The notes beneath the pieces were generated by a model. It was not told the DNA's origin. It searched no databases and saw nothing but the letters and a program-made list of their open reading frames with translations. From NCBI GenBank assembly GCA_944389455.1, contig CALXMK010000007.1, positions 83,637 through 124,438 of the forward strand: 40,802 bases of DNA. Reading direction: 5' to 3'. Source of the DNA: an uncultured Verrucomicrobiota bacterium (GTDB lineage: Bacteria > Verrucomicrobiota > Verrucomicrobiia > Limisphaerales > UBA1412). Shown here one piece after another: positions 9,785-16,293 of this stretch. The position numbers and the translations under genes were made by a program. How positions within the stretch are numbered: the first letter of the stretch is position 1; every line of letters starts with the position of its first letter.

Positions 9785-11083
9785 ATGTTAAAATTAAAAA
9801 TATTTGGATTTTTATTCTGTTGTGGAAGTTTAATATCTAATTCTATAGACGCAATTGCGAGTGAGTCTGAAAAAAACGATTCTGACTCTACTGTTTATAA
9901 TCGTGTTTTTTTTGAAAAAATTACTTTATCGAATAAGTTTTATTCTGAAGGAGCTGGAGTAGGTGATTTTAATCGGGATGGGTATAAGGATGTTGTAATT
10001 GGGGCTCAGTGGTATGAAGGTCCTGACTTTAAACGGAAGCATGAGTATCGACCGATTAAAGAGTTTGATCCGGCAGAGTATTCTGAGACCTTTTATCTTT
10101 ATGGAAAAGATATTAACGGAGATGGTTGGGACGATATTTTAGCGATAGATATTCCTGGTAAGCCGGCTGCCTGGTATGAGAATCCAAAGGGAAAAGAAGG
10201 ACATTGGAAAAGAATAGAGGTTGTTCCTTGGGTTGGAAATGAATCTCCTGGATTGGATACGGTAGTTGGAGATGAACGCCCTGAGCTGCTTTTTAATACA
10301 GACGGATATCTGGGGTATGCTGAAATTGATTGGGAGAATCCTTATAAGGAATGGAAATTTCATAAAATTTCTACGGCCAAAGGGGCTTTCTTTATCTATA
10401 CTCATGGGTTAGGAGTAGGGGATATTAATGGTGACGGGAGGAAAGATTTTGTGGAATCCATGGGATGGTGGGAACAGCCTGAGACTTTAGACAAAGGAAC
10501 AGCTTGGAAATTTCATCGCTTTCATTTTACAGATGGGGGGGCACAGATGATAGTAACTGATGTTAATGAAGACGGTCTTAATGATATAATTACAGTATGG
10601 CATCCCCATAAATATGGTTTAGTTTGGTGGGAACAAACTCGTTCTGAAGGAAAGATTGATTTTATCAAGCATATTTTGACTGGAGAGAAGGAGAGTGATA
10701 GTCCTTATGGAGTAAAGTTTTCTCAAGCACATGCTTTAGCATTAGTAGATATAGATGGGGATGGCTTAGAGGATATTGTGACTGGGAAACGTTGGTGGGC
10801 ACATCGTCCCCCTATTGATCCGGATTCTGATGCTCCAGCGGTGTTATATTGGTTTAAGAAAGTCAGGAATAAAGATGGTACAATCGATTTTATTCCTTTT
10901 TTAATAGATGATGATTCGGGTGTAGGAACGCAGATAACAATTGAAGATCTTAATGGAGATTCTTCTCCCGATATAGTTATAGGAAATAAGAAGGGTGAAT
11001 TTATTTTTCTTTCTAAAAGAGAAAAAGTTACAAAGGAAGAATGGGAAAAATACTGTCCTGTAAAAAAGGAAGTGATGAATTAA
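9785..11083 (+). CDS. Secreted FG-GAP/VCBS repeat beta-propeller protein
   Basis: An N-terminal signal peptide (core IFGFLFCCGSLIS) is followed by at least six calcium-binding FG-GAP/VCBS repeats with the motif DxNxDGxxD. Examples are GVGDFNRDGYKDVV, GKDINGDGWDDIL, GVGDINGDGRKDFV, VTDVNEDGLNDII, LVDIDGDGLEDIV and IEDLNGDSSPDIV. Together they make an integrin-like seven-bladed propeller. Related proteins in PVC bacteria and Bacteroidetes sit in polysaccharide loci; binding or cleavage of an extracellular glycan is likely but unproven. It follows the MFS gene by 18 bp and ends in a terminator, so it is the last gene of this transcript. Confidence 0.8.
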   Translation: MLKLKIFGFLFCCGSLISNSIDAIASESEKNDSDSTVYNRVFFEKITLSNKFYSEGAGVGDFNRDGYKDVVIGAQWYEGPDFKRKHEYRPIKEFDPAEYSETFYLYGKDINGDGWDDILAIDIPGKPAAWYENPKGKEGHWKRIEVVPWVGNESPGLDTVVGDERPELLFNTDGYLGYAEIDWENPYKEWKFHKISTAKGAFFIYTHGLGVGDINGDGRKDFVESMGWWEQPETLDKGTAWKFHRFHFTDGGAQMIVTDVNEDGLNDIITVWHPHKYGLVWWEQTRSEGKIDFIKHILTGEKESDSPYGVKFSQAHALALVDIDGDGLEDIVTGKRWWAHRPPIDPDSDAPAVLYWFKKVRNKDGTIDFIPFLIDDDSGVGTQITIEDLNGDSSPDIVIGNKKGEFIFLSKREKVTKEEWEKYCPVKKEVMN

Positions 11084-11118
11084 AAGAGATTCTCAATTAA
11101 TAGAGAAATCTCTTTTTT
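11082..11118 (+). terminator. Terminator of the GH43-MFS-FG-GAP operon
   Basis: The stem AAAGAGATT-CTC pairs with GAG-AATCTCTTT (one bulged A, loop about 8 nt) and runs into TTTTTT. It begins at the stop codon of the FG-GAP gene. Confidence 0.75.
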
Positions 11119-11168
11119 AGATTTAAATCAAGTAAAAGTAATAATGAATTATTGAATGAAAACTAAGT

Positions 11169-11203
11169 TCATCCTCAATTTTGAAGATGACAGATGTTTT
11201 TTT
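11169..11203 (+). promoter_or_regulatory. Dyad plus T-run in the etfB leader
   Basis: TCATCCTCAA-TT-TTGAAGATGA (11169-11190) is a dyad with one mismatch, followed six bases later by T7 (11197-11203), just before the etfB ATG at 11215. It could be an operator, perhaps for the NikR-like regulator at the end of this operon, or a weak attenuator. Confidence 0.35.
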
Positions 11204-11214
11204 AGGTTGAGATC

Positions 11215-12009
11215 ATGCATGTTATTGTTTGTATAAAGCAAGTGCCGGATACGGCCAATGTGAAAATTAATCCAGAGACCAACACTCTGATGAGAGATGG
11301 AGTTGAGAGTATTGTTAATCCATTTGATGAGTATGCATTAGAGTTGGCTTTGTTAATGAAGGATTCTCATGGAGCAAAAGTATCGGCAATTACAATGGGA
11401 CCTCCTCAAGCAGATGTTATTTTGAGAGAGGCATTGGCGAGAGGTGCAGATGAAGGTATTTTACTTACAGATAGAGCCTTTGCTGGTGCAGATACTTTGG
11501 CAACTTCATATACGATATCGCAGGCTATTAAAAAACTGGATTCTCATCCAGATTTGATTCTTTTTGGAAAACAAGCGATAGATGGAGATACAGCCCAGGT
11601 TGGGCCCGGAGTAGCAGAATATCTTGGAATGACATTGCTCTGCAATGTAAAATCGTTAGAGATTAATAATAATCGGTTTAGGGCAGAAACATCACATGAA
11701 GATGGAACTGATCTATTAGAAGGAGATTTACCTTGTGTGATGACGGTTTTAAAGGAAGCCCCAGCACCCCGGTTTGCCTCACTAAGTGGATATATCAGGG
11801 CTCGAAAAGCTTCTATTACTAAGTGGGTGGCTGCTGACACTGGTGCAGAGCCTAGTCGATTAGGATTGAATGGTTCACCAACCAAAGTTGTGAAGATTTT
11901 TTCGCCACCAGTTCGAGGTTGTGATATGAAATGTGAGTGGAAAAAAGATAAAGATAAGGCTTTACAGTCCATTATTAATGTAATTAAAAAGAAAGGAGTT
12001 TGGAAATAA
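11215..12009 (+). CDS. etfB: Electron transfer flavoprotein subunit beta
   Basis: EtfB forms a heterodimer with EtfA and carries electrons between dehydrogenases and the quinone pool or ferredoxin. The 264-residue protein opens with MHVIVCIKQVPDTANVKINP and contains GKQAIDGDTAQVGPGVAEYLG, the nucleotide-binding signature of the family. This form is common in anaerobic, clostridial-type ETFs, including bifurcating ones. A Shine-Dalgarno-like AGGTTGAG precedes the ATG. The stop lies 2 nt before the etfA ATG, so the subunits are co-translated. Confidence 0.95.
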   Translation: MHVIVCIKQVPDTANVKINPETNTLMRDGVESIVNPFDEYALELALLMKDSHGAKVSAITMGPPQADVILREALARGADEGILLTDRAFAGADTLATSYTISQAIKKLDSHPDLILFGKQAIDGDTAQVGPGVAEYLGMTLLCNVKSLEINNNRFRAETSHEDGTDLLEGDLPCVMTVLKEAPAPRFASLSGYIRARKASITKWVAADTGAEPSRLGLNGSPTKVVKIFSPPVRGCDMKCEWKKDKDKALQSIINVIKKKGVWK

Positions 12010-12011
12010 TT

Positions 12012-13220
12012 ATGGATGCTCCTATCATTATTGATGTTGATAAGTGTAAAGGTTGTAAAAAATGTGTAAAGGGATGTCCTTTTGGCGCCCTTGAGATGGT
12101 AGGTAAGAAGGCGGTTCTCACCGGAGATTGTCGGGCTTGCGGAGCTTGTGTAGAAGCTTGTCCTTTTCATGCTATTACGGCCCGTGAGAGAGAAAAAAAA
12201 GCGGATGCCCATTTAGAGGATTATAAGAATATCTGGGTGTTTGCAGAACAGCGTCATGGTAAAATCCATAATGTTGTTTTTGAGCTTTTGACGACAGGGC
12301 GTAAGTTGGCCAATGATAGAAATTGTGAACTTTGTGCTGTTTTGTTAGGCTATAAAATCGAGGATTTAGCTAAACAGCTGATTGATAGTGGTGCTGATAA
12401 AGTTTATATTGTTGATGATCCTAATTTGGAAATTTATGAGGCTGGCCCCTATACAGATGCTCTTTATCAACTCGTATCTAAATATAAACCTGAAACAATA
12501 TTAGCCGGAGCAACGGCTATTGGACGTAGTTTTATAGCACGTGCAGCAGTTCGCTTACAGACAGGTTTAACTGCGGATTGTACGAATTTGGCAATAGACC
12601 CCAAAACATTTTTACTTCATCAGACTCGTCCCGCTTTTGGTGGAAATATCATGGCGACAATCATGACTCCAAATCATAGACCTCAAATGTCCACGGTGCG
12701 CCCAGGGGTTTTTCGGCGTCAAGAGATTGCGATGCCTCATACGGGAGAGATCCTTTTGGAGAAGCTTAAAATAGTTGCCCGACAAATGGAGGTTCTTAAA
12801 ACTATCCGCAAAGAAGATGAAGAAGATGATATTGCAGAGGCTGAAATTATAGTAGCCGGCGGACGTGGTATGATGAAAGCTGAGAATTTTCGGCTTTTAG
12901 AAGAACTAGCTTGTTTGTTGGGAGGTTCAATAGGAGCTTCTCGTCCATGTGTAGATGCAGGATGGGTTTCAGTATCACGCCAAGTGGGGCAGACAGGAAA
13001 AACGGTTGCTCCCAAGATTTATTTGGCCTTTGGAATATCAGGAGCGATTCAGCATTTAGCTGGTATAGCTGGAGCTGATTATATTATTGCGGTAAATAGA
13101 GATGAGCGAGCCCCTATCTTCGAATCTGCTAATCTTGGTATTGTTGGAGATGTTATGGAGGTGCTTCCTGCTTTAATAGAAGCCATAAAGAAAGCAAAAT
13201 CGACAGAAAGTATCAAATAA
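12012..13220 (+). CDS. etfA: Electron transfer flavoprotein subunit alpha with N-terminal 2[4Fe-4S] ferredoxin domain
   Basis: Residues 1-60 form a bacterial ferredoxin domain with two full cluster motifs, CKGCKKCVKGCP and CRACGACVEACP. The rest is a standard EtfA. The FAD-binding end carries GGRGMM, then SRQVGQTGKTVAPKIYLAFG and SGAIQHLAG. Ferredoxin-fused EtfA is known from caffeyl-CoA reductase (CarE) and bifurcating lactate dehydrogenase (LctC), so electron bifurcation is possible here. I chose the ATG at 12012: AAAGGAG lies 13 nt upstream, whereas the longer TTG start at 12000 would abut that same site. The next gene is an ETF:quinone oxidoreductase, which indicates delivery to the membrane quinone pool. 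Confidence 0.95.
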   Translation: MDAPIIIDVDKCKGCKKCVKGCPFGALEMVGKKAVLTGDCRACGACVEACPFHAITAREREKKADAHLEDYKNIWVFAEQRHGKIHNVVFELLTTGRKLANDRNCELCAVLLGYKIEDLAKQLIDSGADKVYIVDDPNLEIYEAGPYTDALYQLVSKYKPETILAGATAIGRSFIARAAVRLQTGLTADCTNLAIDPKTFLLHQTRPAFGGNIMATIMTPNHRPQMSTVRPGVFRRQEIAMPHTGEILLEKLKIVARQMEVLKTIRKEDEEDDIAEAEIIVAGGRGMMKAENFRLLEELACLLGGSIGASRPCVDAGWVSVSRQVGQTGKTVAPKIYLAFGISGAIQHLAGIAGADYIIAVNRDERAPIFESANLGIVGDVMEVLPALIEAIKKAKSTESIK

Positions 13221-13234
13221 AAGGATAGAAGAAG

Positions 13235-14866
13235 ATGTCAGAAAAAAACGTTATAGAGACGGATGTACTTTGTATTGGTGCCGGTGTAGCTTCATTGTCA
13301 ACAGCATTGGTATTGCTGCGCAGACTGAAAGCTAAGGGGGCAGAAAAGCTTCCTCGGGTAATTATCCTGGAGAAGGGAAGAAATATTGGTAGCCATATTC
13401 TTTCTGGAGCCGTAATTGATCCTTCCGGTTTTGAGGGAGTATTAACTCCTGAAGAAATTGAAAAAATACCAATACCGACTAAGGTAAAGAAAGAATCTTT
13501 CCAGATGCTGACCGAGCATAGCAGCATGCCGATTCCTTGGATGCCGCGAATGATGCATACGGAAGGTTTTCCAGTGGGGTCATTGACAAAGTTTGTCATC
13601 TATTTGGCGAATCTTTGTGAGCAGGAAGGAGCTGAAATATACACTGGTTTTGCTGCTACAGAGTTGATAGAAGATGAAAATGGTCGCATTATTGGAGCTC
13701 GAACTGGTCCTAAGGGGCTTAATAAGAACAGAGAGAAAAAATCCAATTATTTGGAGAGCGAAACTATTCTTGCTAAAACGGTAGTGTTGGGAGAAGGCCC
13801 TGCCGGCGTATTGACCAAAAGAGTTTTGGCTCAAAAGAATATGTTTGGAATGCGCCGTCAAAGCTTTGCTGTAGGTATTAAAGAAGTGATTGAAGTTGCT
13901 CCCCATCCTGATCGTGTTGGTGAAATTATGCATACATTTGGATATCCTTCTGATATGCATACATATGGGGGAGGATTTGTGTATCAGGTAGCTCCTAATC
14001 AAGTGATGGTTGGTTTTGTTTATGGATTGGATTATACAAGTGCTACAGCTAATCCTCATAAACTCTTCCGAAAATATAAGGCTCATCCTGTGGTAGAGGA
14101 ATATATTAAGGGAGGAAAAGCTGTCGCATATGGTGCAAAAATGATTCCCGAAGGAGGATTTTATGCAGTTCCCGAGGTCTATAATGACGGTTTGTTAATT
14201 GTTGGAGACGGTGCTGGATTGGTAGATTCGCTTCGCATTAAAGGAGTTCACATCGCAATGATGTCTGGCAGAGTGGCTGGTGAAACGCTGGCTGAGTGCT
14301 GGCTGAAAGAGGATTTTTCTAAGAATGAGCTTAAACACTATGAAGAGCGGTTGAAGAATACCTCCGGATGGCAGCAAATTAAGAGAGTGCGTAATGTTCG
14401 AGCCAGTTTTTCCAAGGGAATTATGGCTGGAGTTATGAGTGCTGGATTCGCATGGTCGACTTATGGGGCTTTCCCATTTTGGCAGGTCCCAATCAAGAGA
14501 GATCATGAAGGAATGAAAACATTGCTGGAGTCTTCTACAGATGACTGGGATATTCCGATTTCTCCTCTTTCAATGGACCGTTTAACAGATGTTTTCCTTT
14601 CTGGAACAAAACATGAGGAGGATCAACCTTGTCATATTCACATTATAGATTCAAATCGGTGTATCCAGGAGTGCTTGCCTAAATATGGAGCCCCTTGTCT
14701 CTTATTCTGTCCGGCTCGAGTTTATGCTTTGGAGAATGATAATCATATCCACGTTGATTTTTCTAATTGTCTCCATTGTAAGACTTGCCAAATTAAAGAT
14801 CCGCTGCAGAATATTGAATGGACTCTTCCTCAAGGTGGGGATGGGCCTCGATATACTAGAATGTGA
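13235..14866 (+). CDS. Electron transfer flavoprotein:quinone oxidoreductase (ETF-QO)
   Basis: This 543-residue flavo-iron-sulfur enzyme oxidises reduced ETF and reduces membrane quinone. The N-terminal FAD motif is VLCIGAGVASLSTALV. The conserved block GSHILSGAVIDP follows, then a GDGAGLVDSLRIKGVHIAMMSG FAD/NAD segment at about 325-346. The C-terminal ferredoxin-like part carries the cluster ligands (RCIQECLPKYGAPCLLFC and NCLHCKTCQIKDP) and the family ending GGDGPRYTRM. It is equivalent to FixC and FixX fused. It lies 14 nt downstream of etfA, preceded by AGAAGA. The operon thus holds a complete ETF-to-quinone route, but no acyl-CoA dehydrogenase is in view. Confidence 0.95.
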   Translation: MSEKNVIETDVLCIGAGVASLSTALVLLRRLKAKGAEKLPRVIILEKGRNIGSHILSGAVIDPSGFEGVLTPEEIEKIPIPTKVKKESFQMLTEHSSMPIPWMPRMMHTEGFPVGSLTKFVIYLANLCEQEGAEIYTGFAATELIEDENGRIIGARTGPKGLNKNREKKSNYLESETILAKTVVLGEGPAGVLTKRVLAQKNMFGMRRQSFAVGIKEVIEVAPHPDRVGEIMHTFGYPSDMHTYGGGFVYQVAPNQVMVGFVYGLDYTSATANPHKLFRKYKAHPVVEEYIKGGKAVAYGAKMIPEGGFYAVPEVYNDGLLIVGDGAGLVDSLRIKGVHIAMMSGRVAGETLAECWLKEDFSKNELKHYEERLKNTSGWQQIKRVRNVRASFSKGIMAGVMSAGFAWSTYGAFPFWQVPIKRDHEGMKTLLESSTDDWDIPISPLSMDRLTDVFLSGTKHEEDQPCHIHIIDSNRCIQECLPKYGAPCLLFCPARVYALENDNHIHVDFSNCLHCKTCQIKDPLQNIEWTLPQGGDGPRYTRM

Positions 14867-15354
14867 TGATGGATCCTATCGTGAAGCTGAAAAAAGAACC
14901 TGCTGTTCGTTTTAGTATTTCTCTGCCACCTAAGCTCCTAGAGCAATTAGATGCAATGATGAAGGAGAAAGGCAGAGAGAATCGTTCTCAATTGATCTCA
15001 GAAATGATTCGAAATCAATTGGTGGAACATCAAAGCCAACGAGGAACTCAGGAAATGGCAGGAACTATTACAATTGTTTATGACCATCACAATTCAGCGG
15101 TTCAAATGGAGTTGACGCGAATCCAACATGATTTGCGGGAATGTATTATTACAACCAGTCATGTTCATCTGGATTTAAATTATTGTTTAGAGGTTTTAAT
15201 TGTCAGAGGCCAGGCTGATATCATTCGTTCTATTGCAGAGAGAGTGCTTTCTTGCAAAGGAATTCATCATGGAAAGCTGACTTTGACTTCTTTTCGGGAG
15301 TGTTTTTCCAGCAAGAACACTCAGGAGAAAGAAGATCATTGTCATAAACATTAA
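14866..15354 (+). CDS. nikR: NikR-type nickel-responsive ribbon-helix-helix regulator
   Basis: The N-terminal ribbon-helix-helix DNA-binding domain (VRFSISLPPKLLEQLDAMM, then NRSQLISEMIR) is followed by an ACT-like metal domain. The nickel ligands of E. coli NikR are all present in register: a histidine in VYDHHNS, then H-x-H in SHVHLDLNYC with the cysteine six residues later. A His-rich tail (DHCHKH) may add metal affinity. The start overlaps the ETF-QO stop as TGATG (ATG at 14866; GTG 14863 and ATG 14869 are alternatives), so it is translationally coupled. No nickel transporter or nickel enzyme lies nearby; the coupling to an ETF operon is unusual. Confidence 0.85.
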   Translation: MMDPIVKLKKEPAVRFSISLPPKLLEQLDAMMKEKGRENRSQLISEMIRNQLVEHQSQRGTQEMAGTITIVYDHHNSAVQMELTRIQHDLRECIITTSHVHLDLNYCLEVLIVRGQADIIRSIAERVLSCKGIHHGKLTLTSFRECFSSKNTQEKEDHCHKH

Positions 15355-15387
15355 GGAATTATAAAGCCTTTTCATGAGCGAGGGAAA

Positions 15388-15444
15388 ACAGACCGCGAGA
15401 TGGATAGTTAATTCTGTGGAAAACGTTTACGCGGTCTGTCTTTT
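15388..15444 (+). terminator. Terminator of the etf-nikR operon
   Basis: A 10-bp perfect stem (ACAGACCGCG at 15388-15397 with CGCGGTCTGT at 15430-15439) has a 32-nt loop and runs into CTTTT. The long loop is unusual. Confidence 0.65.
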
Positions 15445-15506
15445 ATCTATTCAACGAAGATAGAATATAAATTTTGCTGTTTTTAATAAAAATATAGAAA
15501 AGAATC

Positions 15507-15535
15507 TTGTAACCAAATTGGAGTTTTGCTATAAA
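15507..15535 (+). promoter_or_regulatory. tRNA-Cys promoter
   Basis: TTGTAA (15507-15512), 17 nt, then TATAAA (15530-15535), about 30 nt upstream of the tRNA. Confidence 0.6.
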
Positions 15536-15564
15536 GTGTGAGCGCCTGTTGGGTGTTTCCTAAG

Positions 15565-15639
15565 GGCGGGGTAGCCAAGTGGTAAGGCAGAGCTCTGCAA
15601 AAGCTTTATTCACCGGTTCGAATCCGGTCCTCGCCTCCA
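15565..15639 (+). tRNA. tRNA-Cys (GCA)
   Basis: The acceptor stem GGCGGGG pairs with CCTCGCC (one G-U). The anticodon loop CTGCAAA sits between GAGCT and AGCTT and gives anticodon GCA. The T arm contains GGTTCGAATCC. The 3' CCA is encoded. Confidence 0.95.
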
Positions 15640-15769
15640 GATATGTGAATAGTTTTTAAGGGGAATACTAGTAAGGCAGAGAAATTTATTTTAAATGATT
15701 ACATGAGAGTTGTTCATGAGAAATCGTGACAAACTCAGTATTTTTTTAGTACCGTCTCTATTTAATTAG

Positions 15770-15798
15770 TTGACAAAGAGGGAAGCTCTTATTAAGAT
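15770..15798 (+). promoter_or_regulatory. rpsT promoter
   Basis: Perfect -35 TTGACA (15770-15775), 17-nt spacer, -10 TAAGAT (15793-15798). The 50-nt leader ends in AAAAGGAT directly before the ATG. Confidence 0.75.
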
Positions 15799-15848
15799 AA
15801 AGGCGGTTTTTTAGGCCCAAATAAAGGGCTTTATTATTAGAAAAGGAT

Positions 15849-16124
15849 ATGCCGAATAAAAAGTCAGCGGAGCGCAGAGTTCGTAATAGTGCTCGTAAGC
15901 AGTTGGTAAATAGACGGGTGAAATCAATTTTGAAAACCCGTGAGAAGAAGTTTTTAGCTTGTGTTAAGGCAGGAAATTCAGAGGAAGCCAAAACAGCATT
16001 GAGCGAAGTTATTTCTGCTCTGGATAAGGCTGCTAAGAAAGGGGTTATTCACTGGGCGAAAGCAGATCGCAAAAAGTCTCGTTTGAGTCTGCGTCTTTCC
16101 AGTACATCGACTCCAGCTGCCTAG
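15849..16124 (+). CDS. rpsT: 30S ribosomal protein S20
   Basis: S20 is a small primary-binding 16S rRNA protein of the 30S subunit. The 91-residue, Lys/Arg-rich, all-helical protein has the family start (MPNKKSAERRVRNSARKQ). It also has the conserved KGVIHWAKADRKKSRLSLR end. Length is normal for the family. It is monocistronic, with a strong promoter and a strong terminator. Ribosomal protein genes of this kind may be autoregulated through their leader, but no such structure was resolved here. Confidence 0.97.
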   Translation: MPNKKSAERRVRNSARKQLVNRRVKSILKTREKKFLACVKAGNSEEAKTALSEVISALDKAAKKGVIHWAKADRKKSRLSLRLSSTSTPAA

Positions 16125-16171
16125 TTTGTTTATTGCGATAGTCTTTATCTCATTATACTTTATTTTCAATT

Positions 16172-16210
16172 ACAACTCGTGCTGTTAATCGGCACGAGTT
16201 GTTTCTGTTT
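16172..16210 (+). terminator. Terminator of rpsT
   Basis: An 11-bp perfect stem (ACAACTCGTGC, 16172-16182, with GCACGAGTTGT, 16192-16202), a 9-nt loop and the tail TTCTGTTT. Confidence 0.85.
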
Positions 16211-16293
16211 AAAGAGAGAACTCTTTGGACGATTTATCATTGAAAGCATTATAAAAATATAGGGAATAACTGCTTTTTACTGGATAGGTTTGT

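Noticed and set aside
12000..12011. TTG start for etfA at 12000
   Set aside because: The AAAGGAG ribosome site abuts this codon and would be unusable; ATG 12012 has workable spacing.
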